Source: Embiotoca jacksoni
Taxonomy: Eukaryota; Chordata; Actinopteri; Embiotocidae
Direction of reading: 5' to 3'
Assembly (NCBI GenBank): GCA_022577435.1
Contig: JAKOON010000028.1
Span: forward strand, 5,030,872-5,094,871
Length of the DNA stretch: 64,000 bases
Under the pieces are notes generated by a model. That model was not told where the DNA came from, ran no database searches, and saw only the letters and a list, made by a program, of their open reading frames with translations. The position numbers and the translations under genes were made by a program. Numbering within the stretch: position 1 is the stretch's first letter; each line of letters opens with the position of its first letter. This document shows positions 13,601 to 23,425 of this stretch, one piece after another.

Positions 13601-16600
13601 GCGCTTGTGGGATTCCACAAATAGCTGCTGTTGTGACTAAGATGACGATGGGCGGATAGTTGAGATAGCAGGGCGAAACTGAGAAGGGAGGTTTGGCGAA
13701 GAGAAGGAGAGGAAGAACCTCGTTCACATAACAATGGCACAACCAACGTATGATCACAGGAAATTCCAAGGAAATTCTCTCTCTTGTTGACTGTTTTCCT
13801 TTTTTGGAGCCAGTCCAGACCGGGAGATAAGTCAAACTCTGTCAGGCACAGACAGGAGTTACCTTTTGTTCAAATGGAGTGAAAATTGGGTTGAGCGGTA
13901 TCTTAGAGGAGCAGCAAACTCAATTTCATTGTTAAGGTACAATTCTGCACAGTGGGAGATGAAAAAAAAAAAGCATCTCGATGGATTTGCTGTGGCTGGA
14001 CAGAACACACCTGCACGGAAGTAACACATCTGTTCAAGCGCAGATTATTTCACACAATAATAATCTTTCACTTTCTTTTAGTCATAATCCACAAAATGTG
14101 TCTGTAAGGATGTTCTGCACCCTCTTATGCAGGCACATGCTACGAAACAGGTTTTTGCTGGTCAATTGCACAATCGCTTTCAGCTGCCTCAATGTAACAA
14201 TCCACCAACAATGAAACTGACCACACCTCATTTTAAGACCGACACGGAAATGGGAGGTCAGATGGGTAAAAGTGCATTGGTTATTTAAAAATTGTGGACG
14301 CCGGACAGAAAAAAAATGACAACCGTGTCAGTCTCAAACTAGCAAAGAAAGGTTGAGATGGCTCTGCTTTGCACTGGGTGCAAGATTGAGCTGCTGTAAC
14401 TAGAATGCTTCCATTTACCTCCTGAGTTGTATGCATGCGTTGTTCCCTGCCTGTTTACCTCCTTTGCAACAATGGCTGCTTTTGTTGCAAATCCTGGCAC
14501 ATTTATTTTGTTTTTTTAAACATCAGTAAAAGCTGTCATCTTATACAAAAACCGGATAATTACACTGTTGCCAAATGAAATTGGCTTCCTTAAATCATCG
14601 TACATCACAGCAACCATCAGTTATTACCTTTCCAGACTGAAAAGTGTCAAATTGACTGTGGTGTAGTCTATTATTGTATATTAATATTGAATGAAACATG
14701 TTTTTTTTTCCACTTGCGCTTAACTATTCAAACTGGTCTGATTGGCATATTAATATTGCAAATATGATTAACATTTTAAATAGGTTCAGTGAATCCCCTA
14801 TTCTATTGAACAGAACTGATTAAATGAATTGACGTATTGATCTTGCGGACCACGTTTTTCAACAGGTTTGTCTATTGCGTGTGGTTCCCACTACATGACA
14901 GATGACACAGCAGTTTCAAGTGAATGAGCAGCTGCAGCACATAGTATAGCTCTGTGTTGTGGCTTCAGAATGTTCTCGCACTCAAGATGGCACTGTGTGC
15001 CATCTTGCCTGCCAGCTCTGTCCGCTTAGTGGTTGAAGTATGTCAAGTGTGCCAAAAATCACAGACACCCTCCATTTCCATTTTAAAGAAGGCTGAGCTT
15101 TACTGGCTTCCTGTCAACAAGACTCGCTAAAGCCTGTGTGGCCCTGACCCTCAGAGTGGATGGACGAACACTGCTGAGCACAGGTGATCGATCGGTTATA
15201 ACTTTTGAAATTTGTGATTTGTGAGGTTGGAAACTTAATGATCGAAGGTGGGCGCAAAACAAGTTTAAATAATTACTTGACATCAGTACAAACACATTCG
15301 TCATATAACGTCTGTAAGATTTTTACCTGTCTGCAACTGGTTTGGCAATGTTTTCAAAAATCTCCTCTTGTTTGACTGCTAGATCAAACACTTTTTGGAA
15401 CCTAGAGAAAAGGGAGAAGAACAAAGATGTAACGGCATAATAAACAGAACAGTCTATTATTTAATTCATTACCATGACATTGGGTAAAAATATATGTTGT
15501 TGGTTTAACTTAAAAATCCACGGCTCAGTTCATTTACCCACAGCAAAACTGAATAAGCACAAAATGTAGTAAGTATTCAATTTCCCAAGTGGATGAGGAG
15601 TTTAGTCATTCTGGTTTTTAAAGCAGTCTCAAACCATCATGTTTTATCCCACAGAAAGATGAGAGAGATGTTAGAGGAATCCGCCCATGAAGACTGTTAA
15701 ATGTGGAAATGTTATTTCTATAAGGGCACAAGGGAACCTCCGCAGGCTATTAAAAGACTTTGTGGTTTTCAAGGGCTCTGTGTCCACTGCTGTCTGACTC
15801 CCTAACTGTGAATTTAGGGCTTGGAAGCGTGGCATGGGCCGTGCCCAGAGGGTATATAAAGCTGCAGCGTTCACTACCAGTATTGAACAGATGTTCTGGC
15901 TCTTCACTGACATGACTGGCAGATGAATTATTCATGGTAAAAAGTTATCGAGAGCTTAAATTCTGTACATTGTCTTTATTAAGGCTGTCTTTTTTTCTTT
16001 TTTTTTACAATTCTACCACTCTTGCAGATTTGAGCTTGGGGATAATTCAAACCAATAGATGACGAGATCCTTTGCCATATTTCTGCTTTTCCATATTTTA
16101 GCTTAACGTAAGAGGATGCCATTCTTATGTTCTTCTCTCACTGAAGAGTGCTAATTTTACTATTACTTTATTATAATGGCACACCTACTGCTGCATGCAT
16201 ATAATTCTTATTGATCTAATTTCCATTTCTCTCGATGAGCTTTTGTTACTTGTAAAAGAACAGCTCAGATATTAGTCTCAGGAAGAAGAGCTTCTGTCCT
16301 TGGTATTTTAGAAGAGTAGATATAAAAGTCCCCATTCTACAAAATCGATTAGAGAGAGATATAAAGCCACTAGCACATAGAAAAATATAATAATGGTGAG
16401 CTTCAAAGACCCTACCAAAACCCCACTCAGGACAAATTAGATGGCTGATTTAAGAAATGGAATGAGGGAAGGTTTTATCCACACAAATACAGCTCTCAGA
16501 TACTCCACCTGAATTTGTAGCATTCCCTCTTGTTGTTAACAAAGCCATCAGCCGAGTCCCTGGGCACCACAAACTCCAGGGAAGCACCTGTCTGCTCCTC

Positions 16601-18737
16601 ATTGTCCACGGAGTACACCTGAGGGAGTCAGAGACAAGAGGTTAGGTTAGGTAGTTACTTTATTAATCCCCAAGGGGAAATTGTTTCGCTACAGCAGCAT
16701 ACAGGAAAGCAATAAAAAAATAATAATAAAATAATAAAAAGCAATAAAATAACAGTAAAAAAAATTATTAAATATAAAAAGAGTAGAGTCAGTCCCACAG
16801 TGGAACAATGCTTACACAGGCTACAATGACAGTAGATGGCTTAACAGTACATGCAGCTAATTTACCACAACATACAATTTGTGGAGTGGCCACAAAGGCA
16901 TCTGCTGTTTTGAAAGAGTAGTCTTAATGTTTTTCAGTTTGTGTGCTGCTAGTGTATGTGGTAACATACATACAGCCCAACTAAAACACAAAGACAATAT
17001 ATCATGTAAGGTTTTAAAATATAAATTCGGACGTGTGTGGTTTGGGTATTGCAAGCCCCAAAATGAAAAGACGGAGTTAATGGAGCACATATCCTGTGGA
17101 AAGCAATAGAACCGAACAAGCAATCACGATGAGTGTACAAGTTCAGTGTATACGTAAGCTCTGCAAGTTCACCTCTGCTCACCAGATCCAAAGCCATGCC
17201 TCAGGGGAGACAAGAAAAACTGCAGAACATTAAACCAATATAGGCTGAGCGGTGTGGAGAACATTTAAAGTGAGGTTGGCTGGGTCCATGTAAACACCCC
17301 CACCCTCTGTCTTTGAGCTTCAACATATGTTCTGGCATATGTTTCTAATGGACACTGATGCAATTACAAGTCCCCAGGGTTTCAGGAATAAAAGATAAAA
17401 CCTAAATGATTGGATTGTTTTTCAATGTGACCCTGTCTGCAGAATTGCCTCCTGACCACCACTGTTTTTTGTCTTTCCACAAACAGGTGCCCAACCTAAA
17501 AAATAAATAAATAAAAAGCCTCAAGGAGAAAGCTGCGCTCATTTTATTTTTGTGGATTTAGTCAGGTAAAGCTAAAGAGCCACAGAAAACCCTTAAATGT
17601 AATATGATTATTTTTTTTCCATTAGGTGCTGTGCCCCGATAATTAACTGGGCTTTAGGGAGAAGAAAATACTTCGCCATGGTTGCTTTGGATGGGAATAG
17701 ACTTTTTTTTAACATGCATTTCCAATAAAGGAGTCTTCATAGCAAGCAAGCATGCGTGCACATGTACTTCATTGCAAAATATCCCCGAGCAAGTTGGTTG
17801 AAATTTATCACAGCTGGACACTCAGTCCAACATTTCATGTCTCACCTTGACAGGCTTGATGCTCTTTGCACAATACTTATTTATTATAGAGATGTCACTG
17901 CATCGTTACTTGAATGGAAAACACACGATAGTTCTGTAGTTCGAGAACAAAAAAGGAACATAAACATATTGAACAGAGGCACAAAATAGTAGCTTTTTCA
18001 ACAACAAGGACAAACAAAACACATTCAATTGGAGAGAAGAACTGAATTGAACTGGACAGAGTCGAGGAGACGAAGTAAGCTATAAAGTACTTTCATCTTA
18101 CTGTGATTTATTTAAATTGTTTTATTTGAGGTTGCCTGCTGTATGGAGTCAGTGACAGCACAGTAGCTATTTGAACAAGTCACAGCAAGAAAAGCACAGG
18201 TGTAATTAAGACCATTCATTTAAGACATTAACGATTGCATCCCGATCAGCTGGACCAGCTCCACGTTGTGCATTCGTGTTCACGTGAATGATTTACTGGG
18301 ACACTTCGTGGAAAGGAGCCGTCCTTCATGTCACACCCCGGCTTTTCCTGCGATCACATGCCAATATACTGCTCACTTGGGGAAAATTGTTTTTTTAAAA
18401 AAAAGATTAAGATAAGGTGTGCGAGCAAACAAACAAACAAACACAACTGTTCAGTGTTATGTCCGGAACTGGTGTGCTTTTTTGCAGCTCAAGCCTTTTT
18501 CTTTCTGGATCAAATGTAGCACTAAACTGGGGGGGGAAAGTAGTTTAATAGGAATATAAACCAGCAGGTTCCCGAGAGGTCTATAAAAATAACACCAAAA
18601 AAAAAAAAAAAGCTTAAATAAACACGTTATCTAGCATTACTTTTTCTATTGTGTTTTACTAAATGTTACTCACTTACCGCCACGGTTTTCTTAGTGGGTT
18701 TAATGCGACCAAATATCAGTATCGTCTGTTTCACCAT
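1452..18737 (-). CDS. kif6: kif6, kinesin family member 6 (5' part, seven coding exons, continues past the left edge)
   Basis: Kif6 is a kinesin-superfamily microtubule motor of the KIF6/KIF9 branch, linked to motile cilia and ependymal function in vertebrates. Seven exons on the minus strand splice in frame to 280 codons: 18737-18678, 16618-16509, 15401-15327, 10666-10519, 10273-10164, 8416-8287 and 1658-1452. All introns are GT-AG and all phases agree. The N-terminus MVKQTILIF matches the mammalian KIF6 start (MVKQTIQIF). Visible motor motifs are P-loop GQTGSGKT (residues 95-102), switch I NRASTRSH (215-222) and switch II DLAGSD (248-253). Human KIF6 is about 800 residues, so the motor C-terminus, neck and coiled-coil tail lie beyond position 1. 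The exon 7 segment GSATLQRSKLHLVDLAGS is KIF6-like rather than KIF9-like. One oddity is Asp in place of the usual Glu at the end of switch II. Confidence 0.95.
1659..8286 (-). other. kif6: kif6 intron 6 (6.6 kb)
   Basis: The intron lies between exon 6 and exon 7. Apart from the plus-strand Tc1 relic at 3064-3740, it is AT-rich with poly-T runs near 3789-3830. An unrecognised open segment on the minus strand at 6549-6845 has no ATG at its start, since it begins with GTG. No further exon was supported. Confidence 0.8.
3064..3740 (+). mobile_element. Tc1/mariner-type transposase relic, plus strand
   Basis: The segment opens at an ATG (3071) with MAKVAKTSEVRSKKRSSIVC, similar to Tc1-like N-termini. 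Near 3513-3537 it reads DPKHTDTC and then a stop (family motif DPKHTA). At 3579-3629 it reads WLFHSPDQKPIAHLWDL, a decayed form of the motif WPSQSPDLNPIEHLWDL. Multiple stops and frame changes show it is inactive. It is in kif6 intron 6, antisense to the gene. The terminal repeats could not be placed. Confidence 0.7.
8287..8416 (-). CDS. kif6: kif6 exon 6 (residues 168-211)
   Basis: This 130-nt exon follows a long A/T-rich pyrimidine tract (complement of 8417-8450) and ends at gtaaga in phase 0. It encodes KVMIMEDTEQNIHLRNLSL, then NEEEALNLLFLGDTNRMIAE. The last part matches the human helix and loop preceding switch I (EEEALNLLFLGDTNRMIAE). Confidence 0.95.
8417..10163 (-). other. kif6: kif6 intron 5 (1.7 kb)
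   Basis: AT-rich non-coding sequence between exons 5 and 6. Open frames near 9042-9419 are hydrophobic, low-complexity and lack recognisable domains. Nothing else was supported. Confidence 0.8.
10164..10273 (-). CDS. kif6: kif6 exon 5 (residues 132-168)
   Basis: This 110-nt exon encodes VYTTHISYLEIYNDMGYDLL, then DSRHEASRLEDLP. The SYLEIYN motif is a kinesin hallmark. The match to human KIF6 (IYTTHISYLEIYNECGYDLL) is close. The acceptor is ttccacag; the donor is the acceptable but non-ideal gttagt, leaving phase 2. Confidence 0.95.
10519..10666 (-). CDS. kif6: kif6 exon 4, contains the ATP-binding P-loop (residues 82-131)
   Basis: This 148-nt exon encodes AGYNGTIFAYGQTGSGKTFT, then GGAERYSDRGIIPRTLSYLY, nearly identical to mammalian KIF6. 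GQTGSGKT is the Walker A nucleotide-binding loop. The acceptor is tttgcag, the donor is gtcagc, and the exon ends in phase 0. The intron to exon 5 is only 245 bp, the shortest in this gene section. Confidence 0.96.
10667..15326 (-). other. kif6: kif6 intron 3 (4.7 kb)
   Basis: Non-coding sequence between exons 3 and 4. It contains a perfect inverted repeat at 14983-15007, listed separately. A 133-codon minus-strand open frame at 13434-13835 has no recognised domain and is probably chance. No repeat family was confidently identified. Confidence 0.8.
14983..15007. repeat. Perfect inverted repeat, 11-bp arms with a 3-base loop
   Basis: The sequence is CAAGATGGCAC, then TGT, then GTGCCATCTTG. 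Both arms contain the YY1-like core AAGATGGC. It could form a small hairpin or a paired YY1 site in kif6 intron 3. Function is not shown. Confidence 0.6.
15327..15401 (-). CDS. kif6: kif6 exon 3 (residues 57-82)
   Basis: This 75-nt exon has a pyrimidine-rich acceptor (ttctctag) and a gtaaaa donor, in phases 2 and 2. It encodes FQKVFDLAVKQEEIFENIAK, corresponding to the region of human KIF6 ending in ETVFENIAKPVAGS, just before the P-loop. Confidence 0.94.
15402..16508 (-). other. kif6: kif6 intron 2 (1.1 kb)
   Basis: AT-rich non-coding sequence between exons 2 and 3. No coding, RNA or repeat feature could be supported. Confidence 0.8.
16509..16618 (-). CDS. kif6: kif6 exon 2 (residues 21-57)
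   Basis: This 110-nt exon lies between a cag acceptor and a gtggag donor, starting in phase 0 and ending in phase 2. It encodes VYSVDNEEQ, then the strongly KIF6-like segment PRDSADGFVNNKRECYKF. Human KIF6 has PRDLADGFVNNKRESYKF at the same place. Confidence 0.95.
16619..18677 (-). other. kif6: kif6 intron 1 (2.1 kb)
   Basis: Non-coding sequence between exons 1 and 2. It starts with a LINE-tail-like repeat (16644-16800). The rest is AT-rich with short A and T runs and no supported exon. Confidence 0.8.
16644..16800. repeat. Fish LINE 3'-tail-like repeat
   Basis: The segment contains tactttattaatccccaagg and ggaaattgtttcgctacagc, followed by an A-rich imperfect aataaaa tail. The phrase 'tttattaatcccc..gggaaatt' is characteristic of the ends of abundant fish non-LTR retrotransposons. 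Family assignment is from memory of the pattern, not from a search. Confidence 0.55.
18678..18737 (-). CDS. kif6: kif6 exon 1 (start codon exon, residues 1-20)
   Basis: The ATG (complement of 18735-18737) opens a 20-codon exon that encodes the first beta strand of the motor, MVKQTILIFGRIKP. It ends at a consensus donor, gtaagt, in phase 0. The start is chosen because it aligns exactly with the N-terminus of mammalian KIF6. A GC-rich promoter with an X-box lies directly upstream. Confidence 0.93.
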
Positions 18738-18857
18738 TGTACCTTTTGAAAAACAAAACTGTTTAAGTCTGCTTCGTTTTCCTCACAGCTGGGTAGCTCG
18801 GTGGCTAACCTTAGCATTAATGTCGACGCGACGCTGTGCAGTAGTTTGTTGTCGCTG

Positions 18858-18870
18858 GTTGCTAGGTGAC
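18858..18870 (-). promoter_or_regulatory. RFX-binding X-box in the kif6 promoter
   Basis: On the minus strand the sequence is GTCACCTAGCAAC, a perfect match to the X-box consensus GTNRCC-N(0-3)-RGYAAC with a 1-base spacer. It ends 121 bp upstream of the kif6 ATG. RFX factors use this element to switch on cilium genes. The motif match is seen directly; its use is inferred from position and from the ciliary role of Kif6. Confidence 0.8.
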
Positions 18871-18878
18871 GGTGCTCC

Positions 18879-18908
18879 CCCCCCCTCCTCCGCCCCGCCC
18901 CCTCCTCC
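18879..18908 (-). promoter_or_regulatory. GC-box/CT-rich core promoter block of kif6
   Basis: A C-rich block on the plus strand contains CCGCCCCGCCCC (Sp/KLF-type GC box) about 150-170 bp upstream of the kif6 start codon. No TATA box is evident next to it. With the adjacent X-box it looks like a TATA-less promoter. Confidence 0.5.
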
Positions 18909-21900
18909 ACTGACAAAGATCGTCTATAAAGATGATTCCTCTGAGCGAAATAAAGCTTTTCTGATAGACTCGACCAGTTTCAGAGATGTTCAAGAATATG
19001 TGTGAAGGAACGTGCATATGAATGTATGAAACACATTGTCAATTTTTTTTATTTTTTTAAATCCATAGCTATTCTATTTTTTATTTTTTTTCCTGATGTT
19101 TGTTATCCGACACAAAGAGTCTGTTTTGTAATGATAAAAGGTCACCACAGGTTCAATGACTCACACAGTGGGCCCATTGACAGAAGCCTATTCAGCACTG
19201 TAGGTACTCCCCACACAATAGGTTGTTACTCACTATGCAAATATGTGCAACCACAACTGCCTGAATTGGCAGTTATAAATCAATATTTTAGAAAAGGAAA
19301 TGGTAAGTCTAATCACATAACTGCATCGCGTGAAAAACCCTCGAAATTAAACAGAAATGCGACCAGAAAGCAGCAGAAAATGACAGCATTTAACTCTCTG
19401 CTTTGATCTGCCACAAATCAGATTCTGTGTTTTGGAAATGAAAGATTCGAGAAGCTGGAGTGTTAAAATGAGAAACGAGATCGACCACAGAGCAGCATTT
19501 TTGTCCTGTGTGTGTTTTGCCCATGACGTGTAGCCAAAAGGGCCACTAGTGTATATACCCAATGGGATGCAGTAGAGTTTTCTTTTTTTTTTTAAGATAG
19601 CAGCCAATTCAGGCCCAAACTCACACACACGTTATCATAAGGCACTTGTCGATGTGCAGTTTTACTGGTAAACGTTTAATGTGACTGTTGAAAATGACTT
19701 TCCCAGTTTTATTTATGCCATTTTGTATTATCGGAGGTTTAAAAGACAGGTGTAAATCCACCAGGGAAAAAGAACAACCAGGAGTCAGAAACTCCCTAAG
19801 GAGCACAAATTCACTTTGATTTACACCGCACCATCTATCTTGTGTTTGGGAGTGTGTGTGTGTGTGTGTGGTGGTGGTGGTGGGGGTGAATTAGTTGGTG
19901 GTGGCTTTGACCCTGTCTCCAATTTCAGTCTATGTATGTCACTCTGTTTCTGGTATTTCTTCTGAACTCAGGATGTCCCCCAAATATAGCCCACCGGGCG
20001 GCTTACACCCCAGCGGCACACCAGACACGCTGCCTGTTTTCATGGTGGCATCCGGGAGAATGTATCATGTTTGTTCCAGTGCATTCCTCGATGCCACAGA
20101 ATATATACTTGCATGTTTCCTTATTTAGAGATTTGAGTTTGTGTCTGCGTTTGTTTTGGGGGAGCAGGGGGGCATACATGCTGTTTTAAGCCACTTTAAG
20201 AGGGCAGTTTATTTTAAATGTGTAGATAATCACATGCTTTGTTCGTTATTAAAATTGAGTGCCAATAGCTTATTAACACTAGACTGTAAATGTAGGCCAA
20301 AATTAAAACGAGCTAAGTACACAATTTCACAGACGTTGTGCTCCAGTCGAACAAAAATCTCAACTTCCTGTTAAAAAAAGGAAAATCTAAATACTCAAAT
20401 AAAAGCTCCAGTCTGCAAGCCATAATGCCACTTTGTGCCTCCTAGTGTCGGCAAGTCCTTGTTTACAAAGAAAACATTTTCATAATGTATGAAAATAGGA
20501 AAAAAAAAACACATCTTATTAGAGTCATGAGAGGATCGCATGAGGATAACCAATTTGACCGGATGTGTTTCACATGGGCACCAAATGGAACATGCATTCC
20601 TTCATGTTAGGCTGCGTATCTTTGGGATATCTCGTGTTATGCAAGACAGTGTAGCATTTCAGAAGACGGTTGCGGACAATGTTGGTGTTTACCTGAAGCG
20701 CGACCGGTCACCTGGCTCAAGCGGCCGTTGAGCAGGTGCTGCGAGCCACGAATGAATGAAAGAACACGAGCTGTGTTAGCAGAACCCTGCAGCGGCGAGA
20801 CAACTTCAAAGAGGCACCCTGCAGGCCTTCCGGTTGGAGTAACACAGCCTTCAGCAGCAGCCGTACTGGAGGTCTGCTGCTCATCTACAACACAATGCCG
20901 CGCAAAATATACTGTGGCTCACGTAAGCAAACAGTACATTTTTTAAAGGGAACTACCTTCAACAGGACTACAGTCTACTTTGTTCAGATTGCTTTCACAG
21001 GCTTTTCAAAATAAAACACACTTTCTAGCCAATAGGAAATGTGGTATTTTATGTTCAATATTTCTTTGTCATTTTTGTCAGTGATTTTGCATAAGACTAT
21101 GTTTTTACGTACACAGTCCTTAGACAAGGAAAGTTTTTTTTTTTTTTTAATCATTATCATTAACTATAGAGATTCAGTCACACTGTATGGGTACATTTTA
21201 CAATTTTACATCTATATCTGTCCATCCCCCTTCATAGTATGAACCGGTGAGACCAAATCAAATATTTCTTTCACATTACCACAGTATGGCATCTGAAATA
21301 TGACAATACGGCATTTTTTTCATGCATATACATTACAGACAGCGGGTCATTGTAGAAATTGTGTTGACCCACTTTTGTTCTCTTCTATTTTCTGTCTTTC
21401 CATAACATGAAATAGAAGATGAAGGGGATTTTTTTTCCCATGACGGCAATGACAACCCATATCAGCAGAGATCTTTCAAAAATATGCAGATTATGTCACA
21501 TGCCACAGATTTGTGCCTTTGCATACAAAATGCAACCTTTTCATGTCTATGAGTTCCAAGAAAGAAGCAGCCACGTCCACTTTCTACAAAGCAATTATAC
21601 AGTGGAGTTAAATCTGTTTCCTTGACAGAAAAGTGCATGCAGTAAACACCAACCAAAGGCTGGACTAAGCTTGTTAGGGAGCTGTGAACTCCTTTTTTTT
21701 TTTTAATATCCTGTTTTGGTGCATGTGTTGTCTTTAGCCTTAGCTGACATAGCTGTGGTTTCTCCCCAAAGGAGTAACCACTCCGTGTCTGACGCACGGA
21801 AACTGACTTCAAATCTGGATACAAGACATTTTTATCCTCAACAAATAAGTGACACTCTTTTTTTCTCTCTTGAGCAGCTTGACCTTTTTCATGCATACAC

Positions 21901-22534
21901 ACTGAAGTCCTGTGTAAAGTGACATGGTTAAAAACAATTACTCAAGTTCCTATTCATGATTTCCAATAATTCTGACACTTTAATATTTTCCTTTTCCTGC
22001 ACCGGGTTCACAGGAAGATCAGTTGACAATAAAAAGTATGTGGGTGTCACGAAGGTATCGTTCCTATGGATGATGATGATGCATGTTGACGTGTGCAACC
22101 ATGCGTGCGCGTACGCTCACACAAATACATGCCTCATCGACTCTGAAAGGAGTAAGGTACAGTAAAGACTCTTGTTTTGATACAGATGAATGTTGAAGCT
22201 ACCTGCTTCAACCAAGTTCATTTCAAAACTTGGAGAACCTTAAAGGCAAAAGCAAGCAACGAAGAAAACCAGTTTTTTCAGTCATCTATGCCAGCATTTG
22301 ACACTTTTGTCTCGAAGCGCAGTCCTGGCAGCTAATCAAAAAGGTGCGCTCAATGTCAGATGATTTCAGCCAGCCTGGGAGCACATACGGTACTCTCCAG
22401 ACAAGTTTGTGGTTGTGATTTTATTAGAATGTTTTGCAATTCATTGCACACACTTTTACATGACAACAAGATCAAATGTGGAGAAGTGTGAAGTGTAGTT
22501 AAACCTTTCTAAAGGACCAGTCCATATTCCTGCA

Positions 22535-22860
22535 ATTAGGTTCAGGTTCAGGTTCAGGTTCATTTTCTTGTACTCGTAGGGTAGATTTGTTTTTGCAGTA
22601 AAAGAGAAGTCATCCATCTTGACAAACATTTAAAAAGAACACTGAGGCTTTATCAATCAAGACTAATAAATAGCAATGAAAGCCACAACAATAAATATAT
22701 AATCACTGGTATAAAAAAAGGGTAAAAAACAAAAAAAACAGAAGTACTGTAAAAATGTGCAAAAGGTGCTACGGCTTGTTCATGTGAACAATTGCAGCTG
22801 GAACAAAGCTGTTTCTGTAGCGCTTCATCCTACAAATTACACCGTTGATCTTCAATCAGA
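22535..22860. repeat. Retrotransposon-derived repeat with a short hexamer tandem at its edge
   Basis: It begins with about four copies of aggttc (22537-22562), then cattttcttgtactcgtagg. Near 22790-22830 it has ctggaacaaagctgtttctg and tagcgcttcatcc. Phrases like these occur at the ends of fish LINEs. Exact family and limits are uncertain. Confidence 0.4.
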
Positions 22861-23339
22861 TATGTAGCCATCAAAGCACCCAGCGTCACCGGTAGTAACA
22901 TATTTTTACATCTCATCTTGAAAATCCTTCATGTCAACTACATTAAAACAGTGCACAAGAATATTTAGTTATTTTGCCTCAGTTTCAATCCTTGTTGTAC
23001 ACAAGCAGTTTGTAAGTATTCATGTTTCTCAGTATCTCTGTGTGCACATGTACATTTAACCTAAGCATGGGTACATCCTGTAAACATGAGCAGTATTTCT
23101 GATTGCACGCACAGAATCTACTGAGCTGTAAACACTGTTCCTTCCACAGCTCCTGGTTAATCAATCCCTTACGAAGGCATCTTGGCGCTTCGTTCAAACA
23201 GAGTGGTTTAGATTCGGCCCCGCCATTATTACAGAGTGCAGGAGAGGATGATGCTTCAGTTAAGTAGCTGCCTCTCAGTGGCTTAGTGGTCGAGGTTAGA
23301 GAGATATGTGTGTGTATGTGTGTGTTGCCCCAGTTCTGT

Positions 23340-23425
23340 CTGAGGGTGGCCGTAGAGGCTTAGTGGTAGGATGCCAAGATGGTCCTCTAACCAAAGGGAC
23401 GATTAGAGACAAGCATCTGCTGTTA
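23340..23425 (+). repeat. Possible tRNA-derived SINE head
   Basis: The segment reads ggcttagtggtaggatgcc, then further on gggacgattagagac. The first part resembles a tRNA A-box; the second is a poor B-box match. A related phrase (gtggcttagtggtcgaggtt) occurs just upstream at 23278. No cloverleaf could be drawn, so it is not called a tRNA gene. Confidence 0.25.

Noticed and set aside
13434..13835. 133-codon minus-strand open frame in kif6 intron 3, with hydrophobic stretches
   Set aside because: No recognised family and no splice context. Hydrophobic runs are expected from T-rich DNA.
23340..23425. tRNA gene
   Set aside because: An A-box-like phrase is present but the B-box is poor and no cloverleaf could be drawn. 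At most a SINE head.
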